64,000 nt of DNA from Linyphia triangularis. Taxonomy: Eukaryota; Arthropoda; Arachnida; Araneae; Linyphiidae. The notes beneath the pieces were generated by a model that saw nothing but the letters and a program-made list of their open reading frames with translations, did no database searches and was not told the DNA's origin. The translations under genes and the position numbers were made by a program. Location: contig OZ021725.1 of NCBI GenBank assembly GCA_963978545.1, positions 92,536,305-92,600,304 of the forward strand, written 5' to 3'. Below, in pieces: positions 47,259 to 57,584 of this stretch. Position 1 is the first letter of the stretch; each line of letters starts with the position of its first letter.

Positions 47259-47585
47259 ACAAATTGATTATTTAAACGATTGCAAATTTTTTTGAAAAGG
47301 TCAAGAAATTTTCTTCTGAGGTCAAGAAAAGTCAAGAAATTGTATTTGATAAAGTTGGTAGACACCCTGAAGAGGTAAAATATGTGTACCAACGAAACAA
47401 CATAAAAAAAAAAACCTGAAGTGTTCAAAAAATTAGTTATAAGAAACTTACTCATGAATGTGAACCTTGGAATAAGTAGTTTAATATAATTATATTTTCT
47501 TATAGGTCATTTTGATACAACATCTGAAGAATCTCCAAAAACGTTAATTGAAGATTGTTTTTTGGAAAAATTGAAAGAAACATGA
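25140..47585 (+). CDS. DSN1: DSN1/Mis13-like Mis12-complex kinetochore subunit, nine coding exons
   Basis: DSN1 joins the Mis12 complex, linking centromeric chromatin (CENP-C) to the Ndc80 microtubule-binding complex. Exons: 25140-25242, 26836-26909, 28843-28909, 34973-35051, 35770-35829, 36562-36633, 38877-38988, 41620-41710, 47506-47585. All have AG/GT borders and matching phases; 738 nt, about 245 residues (human 356). Visible traits: a basic N-terminus with RRST (residues 16-19) and RRRSRSLG (22-29), like the Aurora B-targeted basic-serine motifs of DSN1/Mis13; then ICKTIDKNLLPADRLQLLIQ, matching the Mis13 pattern of a short helix and conserved LPxxxRLxxLL; then long charged coiled-coil-like helices (KYKAAMAKLEEEGRQWDAA, KEREELEKEIK). 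The assignment rests on this pattern and is good but not certain. The start codon lies two bases after a possible acceptor (TTGTACAG), so an upstream exon is possible. Introns are large and full of transposons. Confidence 0.8.
25577..25775 (+). mobile_element. tRNA-derived SINE in DSN1 intron 1
   Basis: The tRNA-like head has A box TAGCTATGTGG (25590-25600) and B box GGTCCGAGTCC (25635-25645), followed by the family phrase GTTAGGCATGGGTGTT and an unrelated tail ending in CAACCAACCAACC. Same family as 16060-16232 (minus) and 25913-26065. Confidence 0.75.
25913..26065 (+). mobile_element. Second, decayed SINE copy of the same family
   Basis: The head is degenerate (GGTTGAAATCTTGAG in place of the B box), but the phrase GTTAGGCATGGATGTTC is intact, and the tail ends in ACCAACCACAAA. 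It lies 140 bp after the previous copy in the same orientation within DSN1 intron 1. Confidence 0.65.
28208..28420. mobile_element. Short MITE in DSN1 intron 2
   Basis: Imperfect inverted ends of about 30 bp: GGTTTACTGTACTGTCCCCC at the left and the complement of GATTTACTGTATGGTCTCCC at the right. The interior is non-coding and repeats the phrases GTCGCCAAG and ATTTGGC. No target duplication could be fixed. Confidence 0.55.
29281..31082 (+). mobile_element. Non-autonomous Helitron-like element with internal 148-bp array
   Basis: It begins TCTCTATATATATAAGG after an A and ends GGGTATTCAGCTAG before a T: TC at the start, CTAG at the end, A/T insertion site, all as in Helitrons. The last 35 bases (AATTTCGTAGCG, then CAGCACGGGTATTCAGCTAG) match almost exactly the end of the element at 56490-57584, so this is a shared terminus. 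No Rep/helicase coding is present. Most of the body is the tandem array described next. Located in DSN1 intron 3. Confidence 0.7.
29345..30790. repeat. Tandem array, about 148-bp unit, nine to ten copies
   Basis: The anchor CCTACTTCCCA or a close variant recurs near 29501, 29649, 29797, 29945, 30093, 30240, 30391, 30533 and 30681, so the period is 147-151 bp (once 142). Units contain AAAGTAAGCTATTCCGATCT and GGGGTTAAACGTTCCAAACG. The first three units are nearly identical; later ones are more diverged. An open frame at 30427-30654 is chance within the repeat. Confidence 0.92.
31582..31616. other. Short hairpin in a TA-rich context
   Basis: AAACTAGTCAAGAAT and ATTCTTAACTAGTTT pair over 15 bases with one mismatch and a 5-base loop (GCAGT), flanked by TATATA runs on both sides. 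It could be a cruciform-forming site. Nothing nearby explains it. Confidence 0.6.
31751..34639 (+). mobile_element. 2.9-kb CAGGG-ended non-autonomous element (5-bp TSD)
   Basis: The inverted ends CAGGGTGTCCACAG and CTGTGGACACCCTG are perfect over 14 bases and flanked by TGGTA on both sides. Next to each end are repeated blocks (GGGAAAA, TCAGGGAAT, AATATCGGG). The interior is non-coding and hierarchically repetitive: a unit of about 900 bp beginning CCTGACAAT(C/T)A at 32009 recurs, diverged, at 32909, and shorter phrases (GCCGATATTTACGTTG-like) recur inside. Short open frames at 32451-32699 and 33179-33388 fall in these repeats. Located in DSN1 intron 3. Confidence 0.82.
37402..38192 (+). mobile_element. 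TRIM cluster with tRNA-Ser-like LTRs, partly inverted
   Basis: LTR 1 starts at 37402 and LTR 2 at 37730, both TGTGG(C/T)GACCTCAAATAA. The 0.19 kb internal part starts near TTGGTGAC (37537) and ends with the purine tract GGGAGGAGG just before LTR 2: a complete miniature LTR element. After LTR 2 comes TGGTGACCCGG (37871), then the same internal sequence in reverse, then an inverted LTR ending CGCCACA at 38192. LTR 2 and the inverted LTR match almost perfectly over about 120 bp. The LTR holds TTGCACAGCGG (A box-like), then CTCGAGATCCAATGG and GATCGAGGCC (B box-like). ATCCAATGG after a CGA loop resembles eukaryotic tRNA-Ser. The 4-bp repeat AATA flanks the whole cluster. Located in DSN1 intron 6. 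Confidence 0.78.
39035..39339. mobile_element. piggyBac-like MITE flanked by TTAA
   Basis: The perfect 15-base inverted ends CACATTCGCTGCCAC and GTGGCAGCGAATGTG are each bordered by TTAA (39031-39034, 39340-39343), the piggyBac target. The 305-bp non-coding interior has a GC-rich left part. It lies about 45 bp after the DSN1 exon 7 donor. Sequences at 42150-42300 (AACGCGTTAAACGCCGCG and AACACGTTGAGTGCTGCG) look like decayed ends of a related family. Confidence 0.82.
39421..39770 (+). mobile_element. Family A MITE with TATTA target duplication
   Basis: Starts CTGGGTTCCTAC, ends GTGGATATCCTG, flanked by TATTA on both sides. The interior lines up with 5641-6003 along its whole length. Located in DSN1 intron 7. 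Confidence 0.8.
40240..40916. mobile_element. hAT-like non-autonomous element with 8-bp TSD
   Basis: The inverted ends CAGCGTTCGCCACCA and the complement of CAGTGTTAGCCACTA are flanked by the 8-bp direct repeat CTCTAAAT (40232-40239, 40917-40924). An 8-bp duplication with CAG-type ends is the hAT signature. There is no transposase frame in the 677 bp. Part of the interior matches 5035-5215. Located in DSN1 intron 7. Confidence 0.85.
40968..41349 (+). mobile_element. Family B MITE with CTAAT target duplication
   Basis: Ends are CAGGGTTCTTACGCC and TATGAACCCTG; CTAAT flanks both sides. The body matches 8542-8887 (AAAACCT-GAAAAAG, GAAAGTTATTCTTAAAGAA). It contains a C run near 41037-41048. It lies only about 44 bp right of the hAT-like element. 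Confidence 0.8.
43231..44435 (+). repeat. Cluster of family A copies with a local 94-bp duplication
   Basis: A left-end piece starts at 43231. A full copy (43792-44271, ends CAGGGTTCCCAC and GTGGGAACCCTG, flanks TATAG/TACAG) has its first 94 bases duplicated in tandem (CAGGG at 43792 and 43886). A right-end piece finishes near 44433. The phrase GATTTTGATTTTAGTGCTAT occurs three times (about 43770, 43864, 44292), before each terminus. All in DSN1 intron 8; non-coding. Confidence 0.75.
45001..47369 (+). mobile_element. 2.4-kb CAGGG-ended non-autonomous element (AAGAG TSD)
   Basis: Ends are CAGAGTGTCTACC and GGTAGACACCCTG, flanked by AAGAG on both sides. The left subterminal block repeats GTCAAGAAAGTCACGAAAAA, and the right block repeats GGTCAAGAAA. 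The interior holds long T and G runs and no recognisable transposase; an apparent frame at 44954-45337 reads through the subterminal repeats. It fills a large part of DSN1 intron 8 and ends about 140 bp before the last exon. Confidence 0.8.
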
Positions 47586-47722
47586 AATGCTTTTGAAATT
47601 AAATTATTTGTATTGTATATATGTACTAATAACCATCTTACATACTTGTATATATATTTGTATACTAATGTTTTGATATTTGATTGTGTAATCATGCTGT
47701 AAATCTTTTATTTTATTTGCAA

Positions 47723-47728
47723 ATTAAA
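47723..47728 (+). terminator. Possible DSN1 polyadenylation signal
   Basis: ATTAAA lies 138 bases after the DSN1 stop codon. In this AT-rich DNA such hexamers are common, so the assignment is tentative. Confidence 0.35.
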
Positions 47729-50700
47729 AATATTTTTAGTATGAACTGAAAGTATTTGATTTTTTGTGTTGACGATGAAAATGGTGTTACCTTTTTTTTA
47801 TCAAATAATACTTCATGCATGATATCATTAAAAAGTAACTTTAAATTCTCAATTAGATGGGATTTACTAGATTAATAAAATTTTATTTCTATGAATAAGA
47901 AGCATGCTAGGATGAAAAGATAGACATTCCTGGATAAAAAAAATAATATTACATGTAAACCAGAGTAACAACTTTTCTACGAATATTTATTTCTTTTTAT
48001 GGTTTACCCACGACCTTTTACTTTTACATTACGATGAATAAATACGAGATGTAATAGTGACTATTATATCAGTAAAAACAATGTAAATCTCAGTAAGCGA
48101 AGTATTGGCAAAAGATTAAAAGAATTCTAGCTAAACTCGCCAAGTTGGTGCACGTCTTGAGTTTGTATAATGTAATGCCCGTGTTTAACGCTTCTAGTTT
48201 ATTAATACTTAATTGAAATCAATGTAAAATGACTCGTAAATTGAGCTTGTTAAGTTAAAACCAAATTTACACAATTCTCTTTGGCTGATACATTCACATA
48301 ATGTGTTTTGTTTCATCATTGTTTGGCTACTGTAAGTAACAAACCCATTCGCAATTATCTGTGGCAGAGAGAAAAGCTCTTCATTGGAAGACACTGGTCT
48401 TTTTCAAAGACCCTTTAAAAATATTCTGTTTGAGTGGAGAAAATTTTTATTTAAATAAAAAAAAAGTATAGAAAAATATGCCTTTTTGTAATACCCAAAG
48501 TCAAAATCTTAATGATGAAGTGAATGTAATGACAAATGTACTTCGAAAATTAAGAATTAAAAAAAAAAAAAAAAAAAAAAATTCCTTTTGTTGAATTCAA
48601 AATATTTCCAAAAATGTTAATTTGACATATGGTATCCTTATTTGGAGCAAAATTATAAATTTCCTTTACAATTACTTGAGAGCATAGGGTTTTTACAAAA
48701 CTCTTGATTTCCAGTTTTCGTTCAAAATTTCACACATTTTCACTGATCGGTAAATCATGGTTAAATTTTTTAAATAATCCTCTATTTTATAAAATCAAAG
48801 ATCATTCTAGCCGTTTTTCGTATTGCGCGCTACCTCCTTTTTCTTTGAAAATAGCGTCCTTTTCTGACAAAATGCAAAATTTTCATTAATTTCCCAACGG
48901 ATTACGAAATACGGATCGCCCCCTCCGAAATCGCCAGTTACGCGTGCGCATGCATGTTCGAACGTGCCTCGCACAGACCAATGACTGACTGAAGTCACTG
49001 AATGCCTGATGATACTACGTGAGGACATAAGTAACTGGATTGTAGGGGGCCGTCCCACAATTTCCAAATGTAATTTCGTTCCTTCCTTAATTAAGTGTAT
49101 TGAGAACTAACCGACTGCTTGAATTCATGGAAAACGTAGATTAACACTATGTTGTCCCCACGTCTAAACGTGTTTTTCATCCCCCCCTTCTGGCGTCGGT
49201 AGGCCAGAGGTTCATATAATTTCGTTCGAGATTTTCGGGATATCGTAAATCGTCAAGTTTTACTTTTCCATCATTAGCGCGATAGTTTTCGTAGTGCTGC
49301 CGTCCCGTCATTTTCTCGATCGTTATCGAGTTGTCTCCGGCATTTGCCCTATAGTTTTGTGGGACTATAGTGTTAATAGTTAGTTTAAGGTTTATAACCA
49401 AGTATTTTTAGTGAGCATTTAAATAGCATATTTCCGCTCTAGTAAGAGAAATTGCGATCGTGCCCCACTGATATTGTTGTAGTTATTAATTAAAAAAAAA
49501 ACTTATTTTGCTTTAGCTTTAAAAAATTTTAGTTTAAAAAAATACCCTTTAGATTTTAAAAATACACCTTAAAATGTAGAGAAGAGGTGAAAATACCCTT
49601 TGGAAATATTTAACTGACGAATAATATGGTTATAATGGTTTGTTATAGGAATTATAAATGATTTGAGGTTATTAGTTTGGATAAGTTAGCTCTGTATTTT
49701 AATGATTTTTATCTGATACTCGGCTAGCGGAATAGTATAAAAACAATTTGTATTATGACATTAAATGAAACCAAAAGGCAGTTTTTATACGGTTAACAGA
49801 AACACAGCTGAACTGACATGCTTGTAGAATTCGTTTACTTATTCGTATGAGAACGTGGTTCAATGACATCATTAATTTAATATATAGCCTGTGCCCGTGT
49901 TCAGTTTTCTTTTAAATTTGTCAGTCCAACTTCCAGTTCCAAGTTCCAGTAGTGTTCAACTTCCAGTTAAGATTCCTTTGAGAACGCGCTTCATTGAGAC
50001 CATTAACTTTATATATAGCACGTACCTGTGATGAAATTTGCTTATATTCGTCTGAACCTCACATGGGCAAGATATTTGTACAACTTTAATAAATGGAAGT
50101 TAAACTAAGCTGAGAAAACATTAATAAATGTTTGAGTAAACAAAACTATTTTTGTCCAAACAAATTCTCGAATAACTCCATTAACTACTCCATTCATAAA
50201 AGATAGTGACCCAGTTACCAGAAGAGATAAATTCATCTAAGAGAGAAAAAAAAAATCGGGTTTACGAGCAATTCGGACCTAATAAAACACTACGCTGAGA
50301 AAGATTTACGACAATCCAAATGCTTTTGGACCTCAAAAGTAAGCTATATTTGCCGATCTCTTTCAGAAGTTGATTCATGAGGGGATATTTTTACTTCAGT
50401 AGGAGCTATTTTTCTTCAGCTCATGAAAGGGTCAAGTTCGATAGATTTCTATTCAAACATTGCAAGACTCTGAGCAAAATAAAACTTTATTATTTTAGTT
50501 TTGCAATAATAATAATGAAAAATTTAACGTTCCAGAAAAGCTGTTGGCACATCTGACACACATTTTTCACCGGAACGTAACAGGTCCGAGAATAATAAAT
50601 GTATTTCTAGAATTTTCCAGAATACATAAATAGAAGGTTTGTGATACAGAAGAGGTTCCCTTAGGATTGTCTGTCGCCAACTGGTGGCTCTGCCAATGTT

Positions 50701-51530
50701 TTTTTATTTTCTTCCTCCCCCCCCCCCTTTTTCCTTCCCCCCCCCCTTTCCCCCCCCCCCCCCCCCCAAGAGATCAACAAATTTCTTAGGTAATCTGATA
50801 CTTTGTTTAGCTGGGATTTTTCTGCTTAAAAAAAAAAAAAAAAAAAGAATTGTATGCCTCACTCTTTTCTAGCACTGCTTATGAGAAGTAGCCGAGAGCA
50901 CATGACGTGAAAACTTTTGTTTATATTTTCAACGTTGTTTTAAATGTCCGTCGTCTTGGAAATAATTCTTCTTGGCGTCAAAATGTTAAGGGACGCCTTG
51001 TTCCGTATTTTTACCGAATTATGTCTTAGGAGGAAGAAAAGCTTAAGTCATGGAAGTGACTGAAAGAATTTAAAAGCAAAGTAGCTGGCAGCATATACAA
51101 AGGCTTGGTTAGTCGTCTCAGGTACATATTCAGAGATACTATTTCAAATGCTACGGGGACTTGTGCCGTTATATGAATCCCCATACCTAACTTTAACTGG
51201 AAATACTGAAATGAAAACCGAAGTCGATAAACCACACCTTACAGACTGCGTCATGTAACTATGTGTGCACCAATACACGATTAAAACTAAAATGCAGAGC
51301 ATAATATAAGAAAGCAGCTAAAAATAGAAATGAAAATTAAAAATGGCTTTCTTGCTTTTGAACAAAATCATTAATTCAAGTATTCTATTGTCATAAGCAA
51401 AACACACCAGAAATAAAGATTCAAAACGTTTTGTTTGGACTTATATTGACTTAATATAAGCTCCCAGTAAAATATTGTTCAATGAATGCTGTCCATGCCA
51501 ATGTTCCGTTTCATAAACACAAATCTGTAA
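47729..51530. other. Intergenic DNA without recognised genes
   Basis: No gene recognised in 3.8 kb. Notable contents are an A run near 48560-48580, a diverged duplication of about 130-bp spacing (GAGAACG(T/C)G(G/C)TTCA at 49848 and 49980, each followed by ATATATAGC), and a pyrimidine tract at 50697-50768 with a matching A run at 50828. Short open frames at 48807-49067 and 49177-49401 show no familiar motif and look like chance. Confidence 0.5.
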
Positions 51531-51569
51531 TGTCCCCCCCCCCCCCCCCTCCCCCTTCTAGTGAGTTTT

Positions 51570-52690
51570 ATTGCACAGAAACATTACATAAAATAGAAAT
51601 TTTTTTGTTTACAGGAAATATGTGAAAGTTGCTTTTCCTTTAAGTAAGAGTCTTATTTCATGAAACATTAAAAACATAAAATATAATATTTTTTGCTCAC
51701 AGGAAATCTGTAAAAGTTGTTTCTCCTTTTGAGTTTTATTGAGAAGAAACATTCTGTACAAAAAATAGAATATTTTTTGTCTAAAGGAAATCTATAAAGG
51801 TTGTTTCTCCTTTTAATCAGTTTTATTCCGTTGAAACATTATATACATAAAATATATATATTTTTTGCTCACAGGAAATCTGTAAAAGTTGTTTCTCCTT
51901 TTGAGTTTTATTGAGAAGAAACATTCTGTACAAAAAATAGAATATTTTTTGTCTAAAGGAAATCTATAAAGGTTGTTTCTCCTTTTAATCAGTTTTATTC
52001 CGTTGAAACATTATATACATAAAATATAATATTTTTTGCTCACAGGAAATCTGTAAAAGTTGTTTCTCCTTTTGAGTTTTATTGAGAAGAAACATTCTGT
52101 ACAAAAAATAGAATATTTTTTGTCTAAAGGAAATCTATAAAGGTTGTTTCTCCTTTTAATCAGTTTTATTCCGTTGAAACATTATATACATAAAATATAT
52201 ATATTTTTTTGTTTACAGGAAATTTGTGTTATTTTTTTCTTTCAGTAAGTCTTATTGCGTGAAAACATTATAAACATAAATTTTTTTATGCCTATGAAAT
52301 CTGTAAAAGTTGTTTTTCCTTTACAATAGTGTTATTGCATAGAAACATTCCGTACATAAAATAGATATTTTTGTTGGAAGGAAATCTGTAAGAGCTGTTT
52401 CATTACATAACGTTGTAATATTACATAAATAAAATGTAATTTGTTTTTTATTTACAGGAAATTTGTAAAAGTTATTTTTCCTTTTCGTAAGTCTTATTTC
52501 ATAAGAACATTGCAAGCTTAAAACTGAATTTTATGCATGCAAATATTTCAACACAATAAGCCAAAATCTGTAAATGTTGCTTTTCCATCTAATGAATCTT
52601 ATTACATAACTTATATCAAGTGAATCTTATTACATATGTAAATACGAAAACCTTAATAAAATAGAATATTTTTTACTAACTGGCTGTCTT
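51570..52690. repeat. Satellite-like array: 86-bp monomers, 172-bp higher-order unit
   Basis: Monomers follow the pattern AGGAAAT(C/T)TGTAAAAGTTG, then TTTCTCCTTTT, then an ATTG..GAAACATT and TA-rich part. In the middle, pairs of monomers repeat as a nearly identical 171-172 bp unit (AGGAAATCTG at 51701, 51873, 52044), at least three times. Monomers at both edges are more diverged. This is the usual picture of an array homogenised from its centre. Confidence 0.88.
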
Positions 52691-53827
52691 TTCCTACCTC
52701 TTTCATATTAAGCGTTATTTACCATGTATTTGGTAAGTATCAATCTACATAAAACTAGGGGTGTAGAACCTCGCACAACTTTCAATTAGTCTTATTTCTG
52801 GTCAATGTATTTAAATTTCCCATGGATTGGTGTTATTTACCGTTTTCGTCTTCATAAAAAAAACATGCCGAAACGGCGAAATGTTTTTCTCACTATACAA
52901 TCTTATAAGTAAAACAGAGGAAAAACAGTCGTTGATGAACATTGCTCAGAGAAAGAGAAGTCTTTGTTAAAGATATTCGTCTCTCAACTTTTTACGCTTT
53001 TATCGTATCTCAACGGGCATTTTGAAGATGTGGATATTTAGAACACCTTAAAAGGCATTACCACAGTGATTTTAATCAAAATCCTTAAATTGTTTTATGA
53101 TAAATTTTTCAGTGACAGTTACCTTATGAACATGCGCAATTTTGACGAAAATCTTAATGACATGTGTCATGGTCATCACTAATCCGTACGTACGTTGAAT
53201 ATCGTTAGTAAATCTATTAAAAAGTTAAGCTGACCACGGACATGATTTCTTGATCACTTTTTTTTTAAAATTCAGCACGTCCAAAACATGTAAAAATAGA
53301 GAAAAAATAAAAAAATCATAGTGATAGAAATTTTACGTCTTTATTCAAAAATACTCTATAACACATCTTTGAAAATGAAAGATAAAACAAATAGAATTCC
53401 AACAATGTTGCGGAATTTTTAAAAGTGCAAAAATAAAACAAACATCCTTATTTAAGTTTTACATTTTGAACTCTTACTCTTTCATCCAATATTTCAATAA
53501 AATTGAGGCTTCAAATATATGCTCGTTTACTGTTGTCTTTGAGAAATCAGTTACCAAAATTTAAATTATATAAAAAGAAAATTTATTTTAAAGTGCTTTT
53601 CCCTAGAGATTGTTTTCCCTACGATCCTAATAAAATAGTGTATGAATATTTGAAAATAAATGTATTTGTACGTAAATTCTCAAATTTATTTTTGGGAGTC
53701 GGTGAATTTTCTGAGCCATGAACACTAGGGATAAATTTTTCACTTACGCTTTCTTCCTTTACGCTTTTATAAGAATGAATAAGCATAATACCAGTCTTGT
53801 GGATTTTAGGGTGGAGTTCTATTTTAG

Positions 53828-53877
53828 GAGGATGGTTGTTTGGAATGGGTTTTCTCCCACTCCAAACAGCCATCCTC
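53828..53877. other. 22-bp hairpin with 6-base loop
   Basis: GAGGATGGTTGTTTGGAATG at the left pairs with CCACTCCAAACAGCCATCCT at the right, 22 bases in all with two mismatches that become G-U pairs in RNA, around the loop TTTTCT. GC content is higher than the surroundings. The loop is short for a microRNA precursor. It could be the remains of a recent inverted duplication. No gene is nearby. Confidence 0.65.
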
Positions 53878-54364
53878 GTTTTATGTGCTGGTTATTTCTG
53901 ACATCACTAATGCTTGTTTAACTATACTATATGATCGTATAGTAGAAGCATATACTATGAGTTCATTCCTGTGTTACATAATCGAGTTCAATGACCACAT
54001 ACAATGAAACTTTCATAATGCAGGGTGTGGTAGTTATTGTGTTTCATAGCCATGCATTTAGTTGTCTCTTCCCTTACATGAACACCGATTATCGGTCGAC
54101 AATGTTGTCCTAAGAAAATGCCTTTATGTACGGCTGAGTTATCTTACAGAAGGCATTGCAAACAAAGTCTGTTTGGATTAATAAATGTAGTCTGGAGGGG
54201 AACAATATACACACACTATTCAAGTAGTTTGTTGTGGTCAATGATCTCTTGGTTCACCAATTCCTACACCGAGTTTGTGTATAAAATTGGACTATTTTTA
54301 CATGCAATTATCCATTTGTTTTCAATAAGGTAGTGAAAGCATTCGCATTTGGTTAAAAAAGAAA

Positions 54365-54580
<216 letters not shown>

Positions 54581-54654
54581 ATTTCTTTATATTTGAAGGG
54601 TTACGGCAAAGAACGATCAGAGTCCGTTGTCTCAATTCTCCAAGGAAGCTGATT

Positions 54655-55297
54655 TACAGTTTCAAATCTCAGGAGAGGTGAAGATTTTGAGAAGGTTGAC
54701 CAGTTCAAATATTAGGGTACAATTGTAAATAACAATAACGATATTACCTCTGAAATTAAGAATCGAATTGACATGGCTAACAGATGCTACTATGGTTAAC
54801 GCAACCAGTTTAAATCCAAATTTCTAAGCAGAGAAACAAAGATACAGTTATATAAGACATTAGTTAGACCAATAGTCTTATATGGAAGCGAATGCTGGAC
54901 AATGAATAAATCAGATGAAGAAAAATTAGTGGTTTTTGAGCGAAAAATCCTGAGAAGAATTTTTGGAGTGGTAAAGGAAAACAGAGTTTGGAGAATAATG
55001 TATAATAATGAACTACAAGTTAAATTCAGAGAGCCAAACATATTAAAAGTCATTAAAGTATCGCAAATAAGATGGCTCGGCCATGTATATAGGTATTAAG
55101 ATGAAAATCCAGCAAAAAAGATAACATTTCAAAACCCAGAAGGAAAAAGAAAAAGAGGTAGACCACGTACAAGGTGGATGGACAACGTGGAAAAGAATTT
55201 GAAGAGTATAGGTGTTAATAAACGGAGGAAGGTGGCTTTGGGTAGGGTAAGATGGTTCAAGCTGACTGAGACAGCCTTAGCCGGAAATCGTCTGTAG
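54655..55297 (+). pseudogene. Non-LTR retrotransposon (LINE) RT C-terminal remnant
   Basis: The reading matches the 3' part of LINE reverse transcriptases. It has YKTLVRPIVLYGSECW (about 54860-54900), then FERKILRRIFG, IRWLGHVYRY and GRPRTRWMDNVE, the familiar order after the palm domain in many arthropod non-LTR elements. In-frame stops occur near 54713, 54798 and 55098, so it is dead. The catalytic palm box is missing. The clade cannot be fixed from this segment. Confidence 0.85.
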
Positions 55298-55589
55298 TTC
55301 TAAAGAAGAAGTCTCAGGGCTTGTATCAGGGTTGAGAAAAATAGTTGCTCAAAATCTCACGTACCATGATATTTATTTGGCAAAGAACTCCGTGAGGTTA
55401 AGCTATCTGCTATAACGTTGAAGATGGTTAGGAAAAACTCGATTTCGAAAAAACCGGCCTTTGATCGTTCTTGCCGTGGCCTTTAATTTGTGAACATCGT
55501 TAGTCTGAAAACGTGGGGTAGAAAAAATGCATGGATGTTTGTTTCTATGGTCAGCTTAACTCCCGAGTGGATTATCTTACAATGTTCAA

Positions 55590-55915
55590 CTTTTTTATGC
55601 AGATTAGTGGCGGATGCAAACGATCACACAGACATCTACGTCTTTCAGAAGAGGGCTGTTAATGGTAAGCAGTACAGAGACTAAGTGCTTGAACCTTCTG
55701 TTCGCCTTTTAAGAGGTGCTGTTGGTTTTGATTTTATCTTAATAGATGATCATCGTGCATCTGTGATCTACGACTTTCTTGAAAGTGAATACGTTAAGTG
55801 CATTCAGTGGCCTGCCAAGTCCTCTGACCTTAATTTGGTTGAACATGTGTGGGGCATGCTCGGGAGATGTACTGCATTTTTCTGTCTTCCATCAATCTTG
55901 ATTCCACAAGTGACA
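55590..55915 (+). pseudogene. Tc1-like transposase C-terminal remnant
   Basis: The reading GKQYRD, then an in-frame TAA at 55682-55684, then LEPSVRLLRGAVGFDFILIDDH continues into WPAKSSDLNLVEHVWGMLGR. This is the C-terminal DDE part of Tc1 transposases: FILIDDH holds the second acidic residue, and SSDLNLVEHVW the final glutamate. The TAA sits where family members have an acidic residue, and several frame breaks lie upstream. No terminal repeats found. Confidence 0.88.
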
Positions 55916-56489
55916 TGATTGGAAATGTTAATAATAAATTCATAGAGTTAATCACAATTTTTATCGGAAACATAAAATATCGTTGTTTAGCATGTGAGAC
56001 TGTCAGAGGATGTCATGCGCCCTAATAGTTTTCTGATTTCTATTGCTTACATTATTTATCAAAGAAACTAATAACTTTTTTTTTTTTTTTTTTTTAATTT
56101 TTTTGGTAACCATTTGATTTGGATAATAGATTATTTGCTTCATTTTTATGTAGCGTTTTTTCTTCAACATATTTTCACTTATGTACAAAATTTCATTCCA
56201 TTCTGATGTCTTTTTTTTTTTAAATAAAAAAACAGAAATTATTCTAAACTTTTGTATGTATGGTGTTTATAAAGTAAGTTATAAAAAGGAATTTTCTACT
56301 TGCTTAATTCAAGACCAATTAGTTTGTTTTGGCGTCTATTCCAGTGGGTCAGGAACCTGAACATACTAACGTTGAACAAATTTCATATCAATTGGGCAAA
56401 ACTCAATATTCATCGGTCTAGATTAGATGTGGAAAGGGGGTTAAATTTTACACCTAAGTGTTTAATCAACTAATAACTTTCAGCATATA

Positions 56490-57584
56490 TCTATAATAAT
56501 AAAACAAGCTGTCTGTCTGTTTGTGGATCGATAGAAAGCTACTTAAAATTGGAGTAGATCTTTGAACTTTTCAAAATAAGCGGTTTTGGCCTTCTAATTG
56601 TGCCTATGATAAACAGAATGGTAAAATTTTAATTAGTTCTTTTTTAATTTTTTTTTTTTACAAAATGATTTCAAATAGAGATACAGCTCCAAAATTTAAA
56701 CATATGTAGTTTGATCCTTCTAAATGTAGTTTTGAAAAACAGAATTTTAAAATCTTGATTACTTTTTTAATTATTATTATTATTATTTTTTAATTAATTA
56801 ACAAATATTTTACAAAAACGTTTTCTAATTAGACTACAGCTCCAAAATTCTCAACATAAGTAGTTTTGGACTTCTAATTAGACTTTTGAAAAACAGAATA
56901 TTAAATTTTTGTTTAGTTCTTTTTTTAATTAATTTTTTTAATTAATTAATAAATATTTTACAAAACGATTTCTAATACGACTACAGTTCTGAAATTTTCA
57001 ACACAAGTCGTTTAGGCTTTCTAATTGAACTTTTGACAAACATTTTTTTTTTTTTAATTTTAATTTCCTTTTTAATTAATATTTTCACAAAAAGCTACTT
57101 CTAATAGGCCTAGAGCTCTGAAAGTTTTAACATGAGCTGTTTTGGCTTTCTAATTTTGCTTTTTACAAACATCACGTGTTAAAATATTCTTAAAGGGGTG
57201 TTGTATTACTGTATTAACAGGGATTTTTTTTTTCTCGACAGGGGAGGGGCTTCTAATATTAACGCTTTACGCAGAAATGGTTTTTTAGTGAGTGAAGCGA
57301 GCTTACGCTTACGCAGCAATGAACTTTTCAGGGAGCAAAGCGAGATCATGCTTGCATAGCAATAAACCTTTCATCGAGTGAAATAAGCCTGTGCTTATGT
57401 GTCAATGAACTTTCCAGCGAGCGAAGCAAGCTCGATTTTGCGATGCGATGAACCTTCTTGCGAGCGAAGCGCCAAAAATTGGGACCTATACACTAATGAC
57501 GGATTTCCACAAAGCGGGGCCTCACAGCTAGCAAAAATATTGCACATGGTAAAATTTCGTAGCGAAGCACGGGTATTCAGCTAG
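56490..57584 (+). mobile_element. Second Helitron-like element with internal diverged repeats
   Basis: Starts TCTATAATAATAAAAC after an A and ends GGGTATTCAGCTAG before a T. The last 35 bases match the element ending at 31082. The interior has about five diverged units (GTTTTGGCTTCTAATT-like phrase near 56583, 56708, 56850, 57005, 57138). It also has a second short array (57290-57480) built on GAGCGAAGCGAGC-like phrases about 60 bases apart. No coding. Confidence 0.65.

Noticed and set aside
50684..50872. Proline/phenylalanine-rich frame
   Set aside because: Translation of a C/T tract followed by an A run; low complexity.
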